From Paracoccus sp. N5 (GTDB lineage: Bacteria > Pseudomonadota > Alphaproteobacteria > Rhodobacterales > Rhodobacteraceae), in NCBI RefSeq assembly GCF_000371965.1, contig NZ_AQUO01000001.1, positions 1,241,001-1,305,000 of the forward strand: 64,000 nucleotides of DNA. Direction: 5' to 3'. The notes beneath the pieces are model-generated. The model made no database searches. It saw only the letters and a program-made list of their open reading frames with translations, and was not told the origin of the DNA. Both the position numbers and the translations under genes were made by a program. Of this stretch, positions 7,998 to 16,752 are shown in pieces (the first letter of the stretch is position 1; every line of letters begins with the position of its first letter).

Positions 7998-9038
7998 TCA
8001 GGCCGGCTGCTCGCGATAGAAGCCGAGCTTTTCGAGGGCGGGGATATCGTTCACCTGGAACAGCACTGCTTCACTTTCTCCGGTATTGAGATGCTCGTGC
8101 ACGGCCCAGGGCGGCAAAGCCAGGAAATCGCCTTTGGCCCAGTCGAAGCGCTGGCCGTCGATGATCGTCGCCCCATCGCCGCGGACGACGTAATAGACGG
8201 CGCTGCCAGTGTGGCGATGCGCGCGCGTATGGGTACCCGGGCGCAGCATCTGCAGCCGCGTGCCGATGGTCGGCAGGGCCGGCTCGCCGGTCAGCGGGTT
8301 CTGGTATTCCAGGATCACGTCGTCAAAGGGATCCGGGTCGAGGCCCGCGGCCTGCCGCAGCGCCTCTTCCGACATGGCGCGGGTATAGGCGAGCAGCGGG
8401 CTGTATTTCTTCGGCTCGGGCCGGCGAAGCGGGCGCATCAGACCGCTGCCATAGCGGCGGTAGGATTCGTCAGGGATCACATTCGGCGTCTGCCGCGCGG
8501 ATTCGAAATCCTCGAAGAACACAGCATGGCAGGACCGCACCAGCGAGATGTCCAGGACATCGATCCAGACCATGGGCTCGCTGCCCTTGTGCTCATGATC
8601 GTGCCAAGTCCAGTTCGGGGTCAGCACAAGGTCGCCCTCGTTGATCTGGTACATCTCGCCGTCGACGGTGGTATCGGCCCCCTCGCCCTGCATGATGAAG
8701 CGTAGCGCCGAGGCCATGTGGCGATGCGCCGTGGCAATTTCACCGGGCAGGATATACTGGATCGACACCCAGAAGGTCGGCGTCGTCCCATAGGACAGAC
8801 CCGGATTGCTGAGTTGCAGGGTCCGGCGCACACCGCCCGCCTGAAGCTTCAACCGCGCGCCGATCTGTTCCAGCTGCTCGGCAATATCCTTCGCCTTCCA
8901 CAAGACCGGCACCATGGAGGAATTCGGCTCCTTGGTGAACAGCGGCCGGTCAGGCGAGCTGACCCGGAAATTATACTTTTCAAGTTCGGCAATCAGGGCC
9001 TGCCGTTCATCGGCATCAACCATCTGCACTTCAGCCAT
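7998..9038 (-). CDS. Gentisate 1,2-dioxygenase-like bicupin
   Basis: A 346-residue protein with two cupin domains. The first carries the iron-ligand pattern ATAHRHMASALRF...GD...WTWHDHEH; the second carries HTRAHRHTGSAVYYV...WAVHEHLN. This is the architecture and length of gentisate / 1-hydroxy-2-naphthoate / salicylate dioxygenases, which open a hydroxylated aromatic ring between the hydroxyl- and carboxyl-bearing carbons. GGGAGGA precedes the ATG at 9038. It is the first gene of the minus-strand pair with the flavin monooxygenase and is preceded by two identical-type operator palindromes. No maleylpyruvate isomerase or fumarylpyruvate hydrolase gene is seen in the window, so the lower pathway may lie elsewhere. 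Confidence 0.93.
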   Translation of the reverse strand: MAEVQMVDADERQALIAELEKYNFRVSSPDRPLFTKEPNSSMVPVLWKAKDIAEQLEQIGARLKLQAGGVRRTLQLSNPGLSYGTTPTFWVSIQYILPGEIATAHRHMASALRFIMQGEGADTTVDGEMYQINEGDLVLTPNWTWHDHEHKGSEPMVWIDVLDISLVRSCHAVFFEDFESARQTPNVIPDESYRRYGSGLMRPLRRPEPKKYSPLLAYTRAMSEEALRQAAGLDPDPFDDVILEYQNPLTGEPALPTIGTRLQMLRPGTHTRAHRHTGSAVYYVVRGDGATIIDGQRFDWAKGDFLALPPWAVHEHLNTGESEAVLFQVNDIPALEKLGFYREQPA

Positions 9039-9154
9039 CCAGTCCTCCCTTCAATCTCAGACGGGTTGATGGCCTTCCGGATGGGCCGTCAGCCCGATCC
9101 GGCCCAGGATAACCCATGCCATCGAAGCCATCATGCGTCGGCAAGAAGTATTTG

Positions 9155-9173
9155 TCAATGGATCAACCATTAA
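9155..9173. promoter_or_regulatory. Operator palindrome, copy 1, upstream of the dioxygenase
   Basis: TCAATGGATCAACCATTAA is an imperfect 19-bp palindrome centred on C9164. A second copy starts exactly 84 bases away, which is eight helical turns, so two regulator dimers could bind the same face of the DNA and loop it. Confidence 0.6.
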
Positions 9174-9238
9174 ATTATAACGCGCCTCAACTTCTGCACA
9201 AGACACGACGGAGAACATGTCGCAAAACAAAGAGTTTT

Positions 9239-9257
9239 TCAAAGGTTCAACCATTGA
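9239..9257. promoter_or_regulatory. Operator palindrome, copy 2, upstream of the dioxygenase
   Basis: TCAAAGGTTCAACCATTGA is palindromic at all positions except the A/A pair beside the core GGTTCAACC. It is the second copy of the site at 9155 and lies 26 bases from the end of the IS5 remnant. Any regulator gene that once lay beyond it has probably been separated by the IS insertions. Confidence 0.6.
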
Positions 9258-9282
9258 CGAGAAATGTACGACGGAATATCTA

Positions 9283-9926
9283 GGTCATGTTGACAAATGG
9301 CGAAGCCAGAGCCTGATGCAGGCGATGTCGATGAAGCCGAGGAAACTGTCTGCGGTTTTGTCGTAGCGTGTTGCCAGGCGGCGACTGTTCTTGAGCTTGT
9401 TGAAACAACGCTCGACCATGTTGCGCAAGGTGTAGATGGTCATGTCGACGACCTTGCGCACCTTGCGGTTCTTTCGCATGGGGATCATGGGCAGCGCGTT
9501 ACGGCTCTCGATGTCTTCTCTAATTTTATCAGAGTCATAGCCCCTGTCGGCGACCAACACGGCGGGCTGCGGAAGGTTGTCGGCCATCACCAGATCATAG
9601 CCCGTGTAGTCTGAATCCTGCCCGGGCGTGATCTCGGTCCTTATCGGGAGGCCAGCGCCGTTGACGCGGAGATGGATCTTGGTCGAGAACCCACCTCTTG
9701 AACGGCCAAGAGCCTCTTTCGGAGTCCCCCTTTTGCGCCGGCCGCATGGTGGTGGGCCCTGATCACAGTGCTGTCGATCATCTGGAGCTTGTCGGGCGCG
9801 AGCTTCGCGTGGTTCAAGGCATCCAGGATGTCCTCCCACAGCCCGGCGAGCGTCCAGCGCCGGAACTGCCGGTAGACAGATGACCACTTGCCAAACTCCT
9901 CTGGCAGGTCCCGCCAGGGCGCACCG
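9283..9926 (-). mobile_element. IS5-family (IS427 group) remnant
   Basis: The right-hand part of an IS5-type element. The outer end is GGTCATGTTGACAAATGG beginning at 9283, next to CTA, a common target for this group. The inner end is cut at 9926 where the IS6-family terminal repeat begins, so the start of the transposase gene is gone. Confidence 0.8.
9285..9926 (-). pseudogene. IS5-family transposase, 5'-truncated, two-frame
   Basis: The C-terminal frame encodes the DDE-domain end of an IS427-type transposase, including FSTKIHLRV, LVADRGYDSD and the YTLRNMVERCFNKLK...RYDKT signature. The upstream half reads in another frame (PWRDLPEEFGKWSSVYRQFRRW...MIDSTVIRAHHH). The switch falls at an A4G5 run at 9726-9734, which matches the programmed frameshift used by IS427-group elements, so this break is probably natural. 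The real defect is loss of the N-terminus at 9926. No functional transposase is expected. Confidence 0.85.
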
Positions 9927-10740
9927 GGGCATTGCCAATTTGTTGTGTCGTGAAGCGCCTGCTACAGGATCTCGGATGAAAACGCCATCATCCATGCCGC
10001 GCCTGAAGGGGTTTCGCTTTCCCCGTGAGATCATTGCCTACGCCGTCTGGGCATATCACCGCTTCGCCCTGAGCGGGGCTGACGTCGAGGACCTTCTGGC
10101 AGAGCGCGGCGTGATCGTCAGCCGCGAGAGCATCAGGCTTTGGGTTAACCGCTTTGGCGCGCAGTTTGCCACCTGCATCCGGCGCGATAGGCCGGGGCCG
10201 TCGGACAAGTGGCATCTGGACGAGGTCGTCATCCCGATACGCGGCAGGAAACACTGGCTCTGGCGGGCGGTTGACGCCAATGGCCACACGCTCGACATCC
10301 TCGTGCAAACCCGCCGGAACGCCAGAGCCGCGAGGCGCTTTCTGGCAAGGCTCATCGCGCAATTCGGCCAGCCGCGTGTGATGATCACCGACAAGCTGCG
10401 CAGCTACTTCAAGCCAATCCGGAACCTGGCTCCCGACGCCGACCACAGGGCACACAAGGGGCTGAACAACCTGGTCGAGGGCTCACACAGACCAACGCGA
10501 CGGCGAGAGAAGATCATGGGACGCTTCAAGTCCCAACGACAGGCGCAGAGATTCCTCGCCGCCCATGACCAGATCAACACCCTCTTCCGTCCCCGCCGCT
10601 ATCGTCTCACCGCATCTTCATACCGCCACGCACGGGCTGACGCCTTCAGCCTGTGGAACGACTATGCGCTCGAGATGAACGCATAAGCGCTCACGCTTCG
10701 CCCCCCTTTGCGCCCACAATCACCCAACTTGGCAATGCCC
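9927..10740 (+). mobile_element. IS6-family insertion sequence, complete
   Basis: An 814-bp element bounded by inverted terminal repeats: GGGCATTGCCAA at 9927-9938 and its complement TTGGCAATGCCC at 10729-10740. Size and single transposase gene are typical of IS6. The 8-bp flanks (GCGCACCG left, GACGAAGT right) do not match, so the usual target duplication is missing. Left and right flanks are broken pieces of different elements, as expected after an IS6-mediated deletion or cointegrate. Confidence 0.88.
9976..10686 (+). CDS. IS6-family DDE transposase
   Basis: A 236-residue transposase with an N-terminal helix-turn-helix-like region (GFRFPREIIAYAVWAYHRFALS, DVEDLLAERGVIVSRESIRLWV) and an IS6-type DDE domain: the first Asp in KWHLDEVVIPI, the second in VMITDKLRSY and the glutamate in NNLVEGSHRPTRRRE. 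The length is normal. The ATG at 9976 was chosen; an internal ATG at 9994 is also possible. The gene fills nearly the whole element and seems intact. Confidence 0.92.
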   Translation: MKTPSSMPRLKGFRFPREIIAYAVWAYHRFALSGADVEDLLAERGVIVSRESIRLWVNRFGAQFATCIRRDRPGPSDKWHLDEVVIPIRGRKHWLWRAVDANGHTLDILVQTRRNARAARRFLARLIAQFGQPRVMITDKLRSYFKPIRNLAPDADHRAHKGLNNLVEGSHRPTRRREKIMGRFKSQRQAQRFLAAHDQINTLFRPRRYRLTASSYRHARADAFSLWNDYALEMNA

Positions 10741-11073
10741 GACGAAGTCGTAGGACCAGACATGGTTGGGCCGCTCGGCGCGCAGGCGGATGCATGATCC
10801 GTCGGCGAGCCAGAGCCGGCCTTTCTTCGGTTGTTTGGCTGGAACCTTCAGCCCCTCTTGCCGCCAGATGCGCTCGACCCGCTTGTCGTTGACCACCCAG
10901 CCCATCTGGCTGCGCAGAAGCTCGGCGATCTTGCGATAGCCGTAGCGGCCATAGCGGCGGGCCAGTGCAACGATGTCCTCGGTCAGTTGCTGCTCGTCGT
11001 CCCGGCCGCGAGGAATACGCCGCTGCGTGGAGCGATGCTGCCCAAGCACGAGGCATACCCGGCGCTCCGACAC
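10741..11073 (-). pseudogene. IS3-family orfB (transposase), truncated in the DDE domain
   Basis: The visible reading frame has the HTH_21-type region ALARRYGRYGYRKIAELLR and VNDKRVERIWRQEGLKVP, then RPNHVWSYDFV, the first catalytic Asp. It then runs into the IS6 terminal repeat. The second Asp and the Glu are missing, so it cannot be active. The native frame extends upstream past 11073 and would be joined to orfA by a -1 frameshift, as in other IS3 elements. Confidence 0.85.
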
Positions 11074-11129
11074 GCGCTTCGGCAGAACCGAGCGAACATG
11101 GTCGATGCAGGCACGGCGACGCGAGGGGC

Positions 11130-11408
11130 TCAGAAGTTTCCCCGCGCAGCCTCCGTCAGGATCAGCTTGTCCAGCGTCAGATCCGCCACCGCCTTGCGAA
11201 GCCGTTCGTTCTCCTTCTGGAGATCCTTCAACTGCCGAAGCTGGTCACGGCTCATGCCGCCATATTGCTTGCGCCACCGGTAGAACGTCAGTTCGGAAAC
11301 GCCGATCTGGCGAACGGCATCCGCCATCGCCATGCCTTGGCCGCGCAAAACCTCAACCTGCCGAAGCTTCGTGACGATCTCGTCGGGCTTGTGTCGCTTG
11401 TTTGCCAT
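11130..11408 (-). CDS. IS3-family orfA (HTH protein)
   Basis: A 92-residue protein with a transposase_8-type helix-turn-helix (KPDEIVTKLRQVEVLRGQG...IGVSELTFYRWRKQYGG) followed by a leucine-zipper-like coiled coil (LRQLKDLQKENERLRKAVADL). It is the DNA-binding and dimerisation part of an IS3 transposase. The AAGGAGGA before the ATG is well placed. Its partner orfB is truncated, so on its own it could at most act as a repressor. Confidence 0.85.
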   Translation of the reverse strand: MANKRHKPDEIVTKLRQVEVLRGQGMAMADAVRQIGVSELTFYRWRKQYGGMSRDQLRQLKDLQKENERLRKAVADLTLDKLILTEAARGNF

Positions 11409-11470
11409 TGTGGTCCTCCTTCATGGTCAAAACCATACTTCAAGGTGGACCCGTCCGTGGGGGCCGATCA

Positions 11471-11855
11471 GCCAGACGGTCCCGGAACGACAGCCGCAAC
11501 TGCGACTAACTGAGCAGCACTTCCAGCCTGGATCGTTTTCTCGCCAAGGTGGTGCCTACCTGGATGCCGCCACTCAACCTTTGGTGGTGTCCACGCCATG
11601 CCCGCAATCACCGCGGTCGAGGCCAGCGAGGTCGGGCGCCGTACCAGTCAGGATCACAACCTGCTCCAGGCTCAAGGCTACGGCCCTTCGAAACATTCCA
11701 GAGATGTACATCACGCAGACACTCGCCCGCCATTGGCATCTGTCCCCACGAAACCCCTGATCTGTCACTTTATGTCCTCGCATACCGAGGTCTTTATCGA
11801 GGCAAGGCATACAACATCGCCGGGCTCCGGACTGGCGCACAGAAGAGGAATACAA
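11471..11855. other. Non-coding scar between IS remnant and aminotransferase
   Basis: About 385 bases without a gene I can support. Open frames exist on both strands but show no family signature and no good ribosome binding site. It probably holds eroded DNA beside the former IS3 end. The last 30 bases are the leader of the aminotransferase gene. Confidence 0.5.
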
Positions 11856-11870
11856 ATGGAGGATCACGCA

Positions 11871-13202
11871 ATGCCAACGAAAGAGACGATCGGCTGCCTG
11901 CCTGTGGACTGGTCGCGCGACGCTATCATCAACCGTCGCGATACCTATTATGCGGCAACACAGCGGTCCTTCGTACCCTATCGCAATCCCCTGATCATCC
12001 GCCGTGGGCAGGGGCAATATGTCTGGGACGAACAGGGCAACAAGCTGATCGACCTTTTGGGGATGAACCTTTGCATCAGCATCGGCCACGCCCATCCGGG
12101 GGTCGTCGCGGCCGTCCGCGAGCAGATGGAAAACCTGGCGCATTGCACGACCATGTTCCACCATCCCGTGCCCGCGCATTTCGCGGAGGAACTGGTGGCA
12201 ACCATGCCGGCGGGTCACGACTGGGTCGTTCATTTCACCAATTCCGGCACCGAGGCCATCGACCTTGCGCTGATGCTGTCGCGCATCCACACTGGCAATC
12301 AGGATGTGGTGGCGTTGCGCAACTCCTATCACGGCGCGACCTATGGCGCCCAGACGCTCAGCGGCGTGCAGAACTTCCGCCACAATGCCGCTCTGCTGCC
12401 CAATGTCACCTTCGCGGCCGAGCCGAACGACTATCGCGGCGCCTTCGGTGCTGGCGCCCAGCCCTATCTGGACGAACTAGACCGGGTGATTTCCTGCACC
12501 ACCTCCGGTCGGCTGGCCGGTATGTTCATTGAGCCCGTGCAGGGATATGGCGGGATCGTGGTCATGCCCGACGGCTATATCAAGGGCGCAGCCGAGCGGG
12601 TTCGCGCGGCCGGGGGCTTGCTGATCATCGACGAGGTGCAGTCGGGCTTCGGCAAGACCGGGGCGGGCATGTGGGGGTTTGAGGCCCATGGCGTTGTTCC
12701 CGACATCGTCGTCATGGCCAAGGGCATCGGCAACGGCATTCCGCTAGGCGCGGTCGTCGTCAAGCGCGAAGTCGCCGAGGCGATGAGCCAAAAGTTCCTG
12801 TTCCACACCTATGGTGCAAACCCTGTCGCCTGCGCTGCGGGCCGCGTTGTGTTGCAGGTGATCCGAGAAGACAACCTGATCGAGAACGCTCGGGTTGTCG
12901 GGGCCGAAATCAAGGCGCGCCTGCAAGATCTGATGCAGCGCTACGAGGTGATCGGCGAAGTGCGTGGTTGCGGCTTCATGATGGCTGTCGAACTGGTCAA
13001 AGACCGCAAATCCAAGGAGCCCGCGCCAGAGATCACCGCCGAGATATTCGAGCGGACCCGGCAGAACGGTCTCGTCATGTCGAAATCCGGCAATTACCGC
13101 AACGTTTTGCGCATGGTGCCGCCGCTGTGCCTGTCGCAGGATGATGTCAAGCCGATCATCGACGCTTTCGAGAAATCCTTCCGCGAAACGCTGGCAGGCT
13201 GA
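11871..13202 (+). CDS. Class III PLP-dependent aminotransferase
   Basis: A 443-residue enzyme of the AGXT2 / 4-aminobutyrate aminotransferase group. The cofactor region LLIIDEVQSGFGKTG and the Schiff-base lysine K284 in VVMAKGIGNGIPLGAVV are clear, as is the N-terminal substrate region FVPYRNPLIIRRGQGQYVWD. It transfers an amino group from an omega- or beta-amino compound to pyruvate or glyoxylate. The ATG at 11871 follows GGAGG by eight bases; an in-frame ATG at 11856 also has an upstream GAGGA and cannot be excluded. The dehydrogenase gene follows after 11 bases, so the two form an operon with the importer genes. Confidence 0.92.
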   Translation: MPTKETIGCLPVDWSRDAIINRRDTYYAATQRSFVPYRNPLIIRRGQGQYVWDEQGNKLIDLLGMNLCISIGHAHPGVVAAVREQMENLAHCTTMFHHPVPAHFAEELVATMPAGHDWVVHFTNSGTEAIDLALMLSRIHTGNQDVVALRNSYHGATYGAQTLSGVQNFRHNAALLPNVTFAAEPNDYRGAFGAGAQPYLDELDRVISCTTSGRLAGMFIEPVQGYGGIVVMPDGYIKGAAERVRAAGGLLIIDEVQSGFGKTGAGMWGFEAHGVVPDIVVMAKGIGNGIPLGAVVVKREVAEAMSQKFLFHTYGANPVACAAGRVVLQVIREDNLIENARVVGAEIKARLQDLMQRYEVIGEVRGCGFMMAVELVKDRKSKEPAPEITAEIFERTRQNGLVMSKSGNYRNVLRMVPPLCLSQDDVKPIIDAFEKSFRETLAG

Positions 13203-13213
13203 CGGAGGCGGTG

Positions 13214-15670
13214 ATGACTCAAGCGCAAAGCCTGCCCGCCCACGTCAATGTCGCGATCATCGGCGGTGGCGTCATCGGCACGTCGATCGCCTGGCATCTG
13301 GCAAAGCTGGGCATCACCGACACCATCGTGCTGGAACGCCACCGGCTCACCAGCGGCACGACATGGCACGCCGCCGGGCTGGTCGGCCAGTTGCGCCAGA
13401 GCCGCAACCTGACCGAACTGGCAAAATACTCGGCCGAGATGTTCGCCGAGCTGGAACGCGAAACCGGACAGGCGACCGGTTTTCGTCAGAACGGTGCCAT
13501 CTCGGTCGCAATGACCGATGCACGGATGGAGGAACTGCAACGCGGCGCCTCCATGGGCCGCAATTTCGGGCTGGAAGTCGAACAACTAACCGTTTCGGAC
13601 ATTGGCCGAATGCTGCCGCATTTCGATCTAGATGGCATACGGGGCGGCATTTTCCTACCCAGGGACGGCACCATCAACCCCATCGACCTGACGCAGGCCT
13701 ACGCCATAGGCGCACGCCGCGCCGGTGCCCGCATCAGCGAAGACGTCTGCGTGTTGCGGATCCTGACAGAGAAAGGCCGCGTTTCAGGCGTCGAGACCAA
13801 TCAGGGCACGATCATGTGCGACAAGCTGGTGATCGCTGCCGGCATGTGGTCGCAGGAGCTGGGCCGCAGCATCGGCGTCAACATTCCCTTGCACGCGGTC
13901 GAGCATTTCTATGCTGTGACCGAAGCCATGCCGGAGCTGCCGCGCGACATGCCGTTCGTCCGTGTGTTCGACGAATATGCCTATTACAAAGAGGATGCCG
14001 GCAAGCTGCTGCTCGGGGCCTTCGAACCCGAGGCGAAGCCGTGGGCCGCGCCGCGCATCGGCGACGACCACCGTTTTGTCACCCTGCCCGAGGATATCGA
14101 CCACTTCGCGCCGATCCTCGAAACAGCGGTGCGCCGCATGCCGATGCTGGAGAATGCCGGGATTTCGCTGTTCTTCAACGGACCGGAAAGCTTTACCCCC
14201 GACGGCAACTATCATCTGGGCGAGGTGCCAGAACTGCGCGACCTGTTCGTTGCAGCCGGGTTCAACTCGATCGGGATCATGTCCTCGGGGGGGGCCGGCC
14301 TCATCCTGTCGCAATGGATACGGGACGGCCACCCGCCGATGGACGTGAACGGCATGGACATCCGCCGCATGCAACCGTTCCAGTCCTCACGCCGCTATCT
14401 CGAAGATCGCAGCCGAGAAACCGTGGGCCTCGTCTACGCGATGCACTGGCCCTATCGCCAGCATGTCACAGCTCGCGACGCCCGTAGATCACCGCTTCAC
14501 GACCGCATGGCGGGGCTGGGTGCGGTATTCGGGGAATTCATGGGCTGGGAACGTCCGAACTGGTTCGCTCGTGATGGCGTAGCGCCGGAATACGTCTACT
14601 CCTTTGCCCGCCAGAACTGGTGGCCCTGCGCCGAACATGAAGCAAAAGCGATGGCCGAAGGCTGCGCAATCTTCGATCAGTCCTCCTATGCAAAATTCCT
14701 GGTGCAGGGCGCCGACAGCGGCAGGGTCCTGAACCGTATCTGCGCCAACCAGGTCGATGTCGAACCGGGTCGAATCGTCTATACGCAATGGCTGAACGAA
14801 CGCGGCGGCATCGAGGCCGACGTGACCGTGACCCGGCTGGCCCATGACCGCTACCTGATCGTCACCGCCGCCGGCGCGCAGACCCGGGACATGGCATGGC
14901 TGCAACACCATATCCCGGCAGACGCGCTCTGCGTGGCGACCGACATGACCTCGGGCCTGCCCATGCTGGCAATCATGGGGCCGAATTCGCGCGCATTGCT
15001 GGAAGCGGTCAGCGGCGAGGACATGTCGGATGCCGCCTTCCCCTTCGCGACCTCGCGCGAGATCGAGATCGGCTATGCCCGCCTGCGCGCCAGCCGGATC
15101 ACCTACGTCGGCGAACTGGGATGGGAGCTCTACGTTCCCGCCGAATTCGCACCGCATGTTTTTGACCGCATCTGGCAGGCCGGTGCGCGCTTTGGTCTGG
15201 TCCCGGCGGGTTTCCACACGCTGAACAATTGCCGGATGGAAAAGGGCTACCGGCACTGGGGCCATGACATCACGGAAGAGGATACGCCGATCGAGGCCGG
15301 CTTGGGCTTTGCCGTGGCGCTGGACAAACCCGATTTCATCGGCCGCGAGGCCATCTTGGCGCAAAAGGCAGCGGGCCTGCCGCGTAAACGCATGGTCAAT
15401 ATCGCCCTGATGGACGACGGGCCGGATGCCCCGCTGATGTATCACGAGGAGCCAATCCTGCGCGACGGGCAGATCGTCGGCTCGATCACCTCGGGGGCAT
15501 GGGGGCATCGGGTGAACCTTTCACTCGGCATGGGCTATGTGAACAACCCGGCAGGCGTCAGCAAGGACTGGCTGGAAAGCGGCCGATGGCTGGTTGAAAT
15601 CGCGGGAACCCACCATGCCGCACGGGTGCAACTGGCCCCCTTTTACGATCCGGAACGCACAAGGCTTTGA
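13214..15670 (+). CDS. Dimethylglycine/sarcosine dehydrogenase-like flavoprotein (paralog 1)
   Basis: An 818-residue protein with the four-part layout of dimethylglycine dehydrogenase: an N-terminal D-amino-acid-oxidase fold (IIGGGVIGTSIAWHLA), an FAO middle domain, a GcvT tetrahydrofolate-binding domain and a GcvT C-terminal barrel. H52 in GTTWHAAGL is the position where FAD is covalently attached in the family. It should remove an N-methyl group oxidatively, giving 5,10-methylene-THF and passing electrons to ETF. ATG 13214 is preferred over the GTG at 13211 because GGAGG is then five bases upstream. It lies between the aminotransferase and importer genes. The true substrate could be another N-methylated amino acid. 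Confidence 0.92.
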   Translation: MTQAQSLPAHVNVAIIGGGVIGTSIAWHLAKLGITDTIVLERHRLTSGTTWHAAGLVGQLRQSRNLTELAKYSAEMFAELERETGQATGFRQNGAISVAMTDARMEELQRGASMGRNFGLEVEQLTVSDIGRMLPHFDLDGIRGGIFLPRDGTINPIDLTQAYAIGARRAGARISEDVCVLRILTEKGRVSGVETNQGTIMCDKLVIAAGMWSQELGRSIGVNIPLHAVEHFYAVTEAMPELPRDMPFVRVFDEYAYYKEDAGKLLLGAFEPEAKPWAAPRIGDDHRFVTLPEDIDHFAPILETAVRRMPMLENAGISLFFNGPESFTPDGNYHLGEVPELRDLFVAAGFNSIGIMSSGGAGLILSQWIRDGHPPMDVNGMDIRRMQPFQSSRRYLEDRSRETVGLVYAMHWPYRQHVTARDARRSPLHDRMAGLGAVFGEFMGWERPNWFARDGVAPEYVYSFARQNWWPCAEHEAKAMAEGCAIFDQSSYAKFLVQGADSGRVLNRICANQVDVEPGRIVYTQWLNERGGIEADVTVTRLAHDRYLIVTAAGAQTRDMAWLQHHIPADALCVATDMTSGLPMLAIMGPNSRALLEAVSGEDMSDAAFPFATSREIEIGYARLRASRITYVGELGWELYVPAEFAPHVFDRIWQAGARFGLVPAGFHTLNNCRMEKGYRHWGHDITEEDTPIEAGLGFAVALDKPDFIGREAILAQKAAGLPRKRMVNIALMDDGPDAPLMYHEEPILRDGQIVGSITSGAWGHRVNLSLGMGYVNNPAGVSKDWLESGRWLVEIAGTHHAARVQLAPFYDPERTRL

Positions 15671-15749
15671 CGACAACCGCGCGCGAGACGCGGCAATGAC
15701 CAGACTGCCCGGATAGGCCGGGCAGCAACCAACATGGAGAAGAACGCAA

Positions 15750-16745
15750 ATGATGATTCGCCAAATGCTCCTGGGTGGCATCACACTGGGGATGATCAGT
15801 GCCTGCCCCGCGCTTGCACTGGATCAAATTACCGTTGCGGTGTTTCCCGAATGGCCGCTACCTCTGGAATACGCCCGCGCAAAGGGACTTTATGACGAGG
15901 CGTTGGGGGTCAAGGTCAATTGGCGCAGTTTCGACACGGGAACCGCGATGATCGCCGCCATGGCCTCGGGCGACGTGCAGATGGCGGTCGGCATGGCGGT
16001 GCCGCCGGTCGTGACCAGCGCCTCTGCGGGACAGGACATACAGATCGTGGATCTGGCGGTTTCCTATTCCGATAACGAAAACTGCGTCATCCGCTCGGAT
16101 CTGGACATCTCGGCCGAGAACATCAGCGACCTGGCCGGCAAGAAGGTGGCTTTGCCGCTGGGCACCGTCACCCATTTCAGCTTCCTCAAGCAGATCGAGC
16201 ATTTCGGCCTGAAGCCCGAGGACGTGCAGGTCGTGGACATGGCTCCCGCCGACGGCGCTGCTGCCCTGTCGCAAGGCGCGGTCGATGTGGCTTGCGGCTG
16301 GGGCGGCGCGCTGCTGCGCATGAAGGAAAGCGGCGACATGCTGATGTCCGGCAGCGAGAAAGAAAGTGTCGGCATTCTAGTGGTCGATTTCGTCACCGCC
16401 CCACGGACCTTCATCGACGAGAATCCCGATTTGGTCGAGGCCTTCCTGAAAGTCACCGATCAGGCCAATGTCGCCTGGACCCAGGGGGCAACACGCGACG
16501 AGATGCTGCCGGTCATCGCCGCCGGTGCCGGCGTGGACGATGCCGCCGCCTCGACGACGCTGGCGCTTTTTACCTTTCCGACCATACAGGAACGGCTGTC
16601 GGAAAAATGGCTGGGCGGCGGGGTGCAGGCCTATATGAAAGAGGTTGCGGATCTCTTCGCACAAACTGGCAATATCCACGCATCGTTGGACAGCTATGAC
16701 GACTTCGTCAACGCCGGGCCGCTGAAAGCGGCCTCTGCAGAATAG
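15750..16745 (+). CDS. Periplasmic substrate-binding protein, NitT/TauT type
   Basis: A 331-residue protein that starts with a signal peptide (MMIRQMLLGGITLGMISACPALA, cleavage near residue 23) and then shows a TauA/SsuA-like fold: ITVAVFPEWPLPLEYARAKGLYDE, VQMAVGMAVPPVV, NISDLAGKKVALPLGTVTHF. It would capture a small organic solute in the periplasm and hand it to the permease encoded two genes downstream. GGAG precedes the start. The operon position beside a demethylating flavoprotein suggests an N-methylated or amino-organic ligand; sulfonates are the alternative for this family. Confidence 0.9.
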   Translation: MMIRQMLLGGITLGMISACPALALDQITVAVFPEWPLPLEYARAKGLYDEALGVKVNWRSFDTGTAMIAAMASGDVQMAVGMAVPPVVTSASAGQDIQIVDLAVSYSDNENCVIRSDLDISAENISDLAGKKVALPLGTVTHFSFLKQIEHFGLKPEDVQVVDMAPADGAAALSQGAVDVACGWGGALLRMKESGDMLMSGSEKESVGILVVDFVTAPRTFIDENPDLVEAFLKVTDQANVAWTQGATRDEMLPVIAAGAGVDDAAASTTLALFTFPTIQERLSEKWLGGGVQAYMKEVADLFAQTGNIHASLDSYDDFVNAGPLKAASAE

Positions 16746-16752
16746 GCTCGCC

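Larger units (their letters stand above)
10741..11470 (-). mobile_element. IS3-family remnant cut by the IS6 element
   Basis: The left two-thirds of an IS3-type element in minus orientation. The outer end is probably the GGGCCGATCA at 11461-11470 (TGATCGGCCC on the element strand). The inner end stops at 10740 where the IS6 repeat begins, within orfB. Confidence 0.75.

Noticed and set aside
11574..12383. A 269-codon minus-strand frame upstream of and over the aminotransferase gene
   Set aside because: No motif and no ribosome site; the plus-strand aminotransferase explains the overlapping part.
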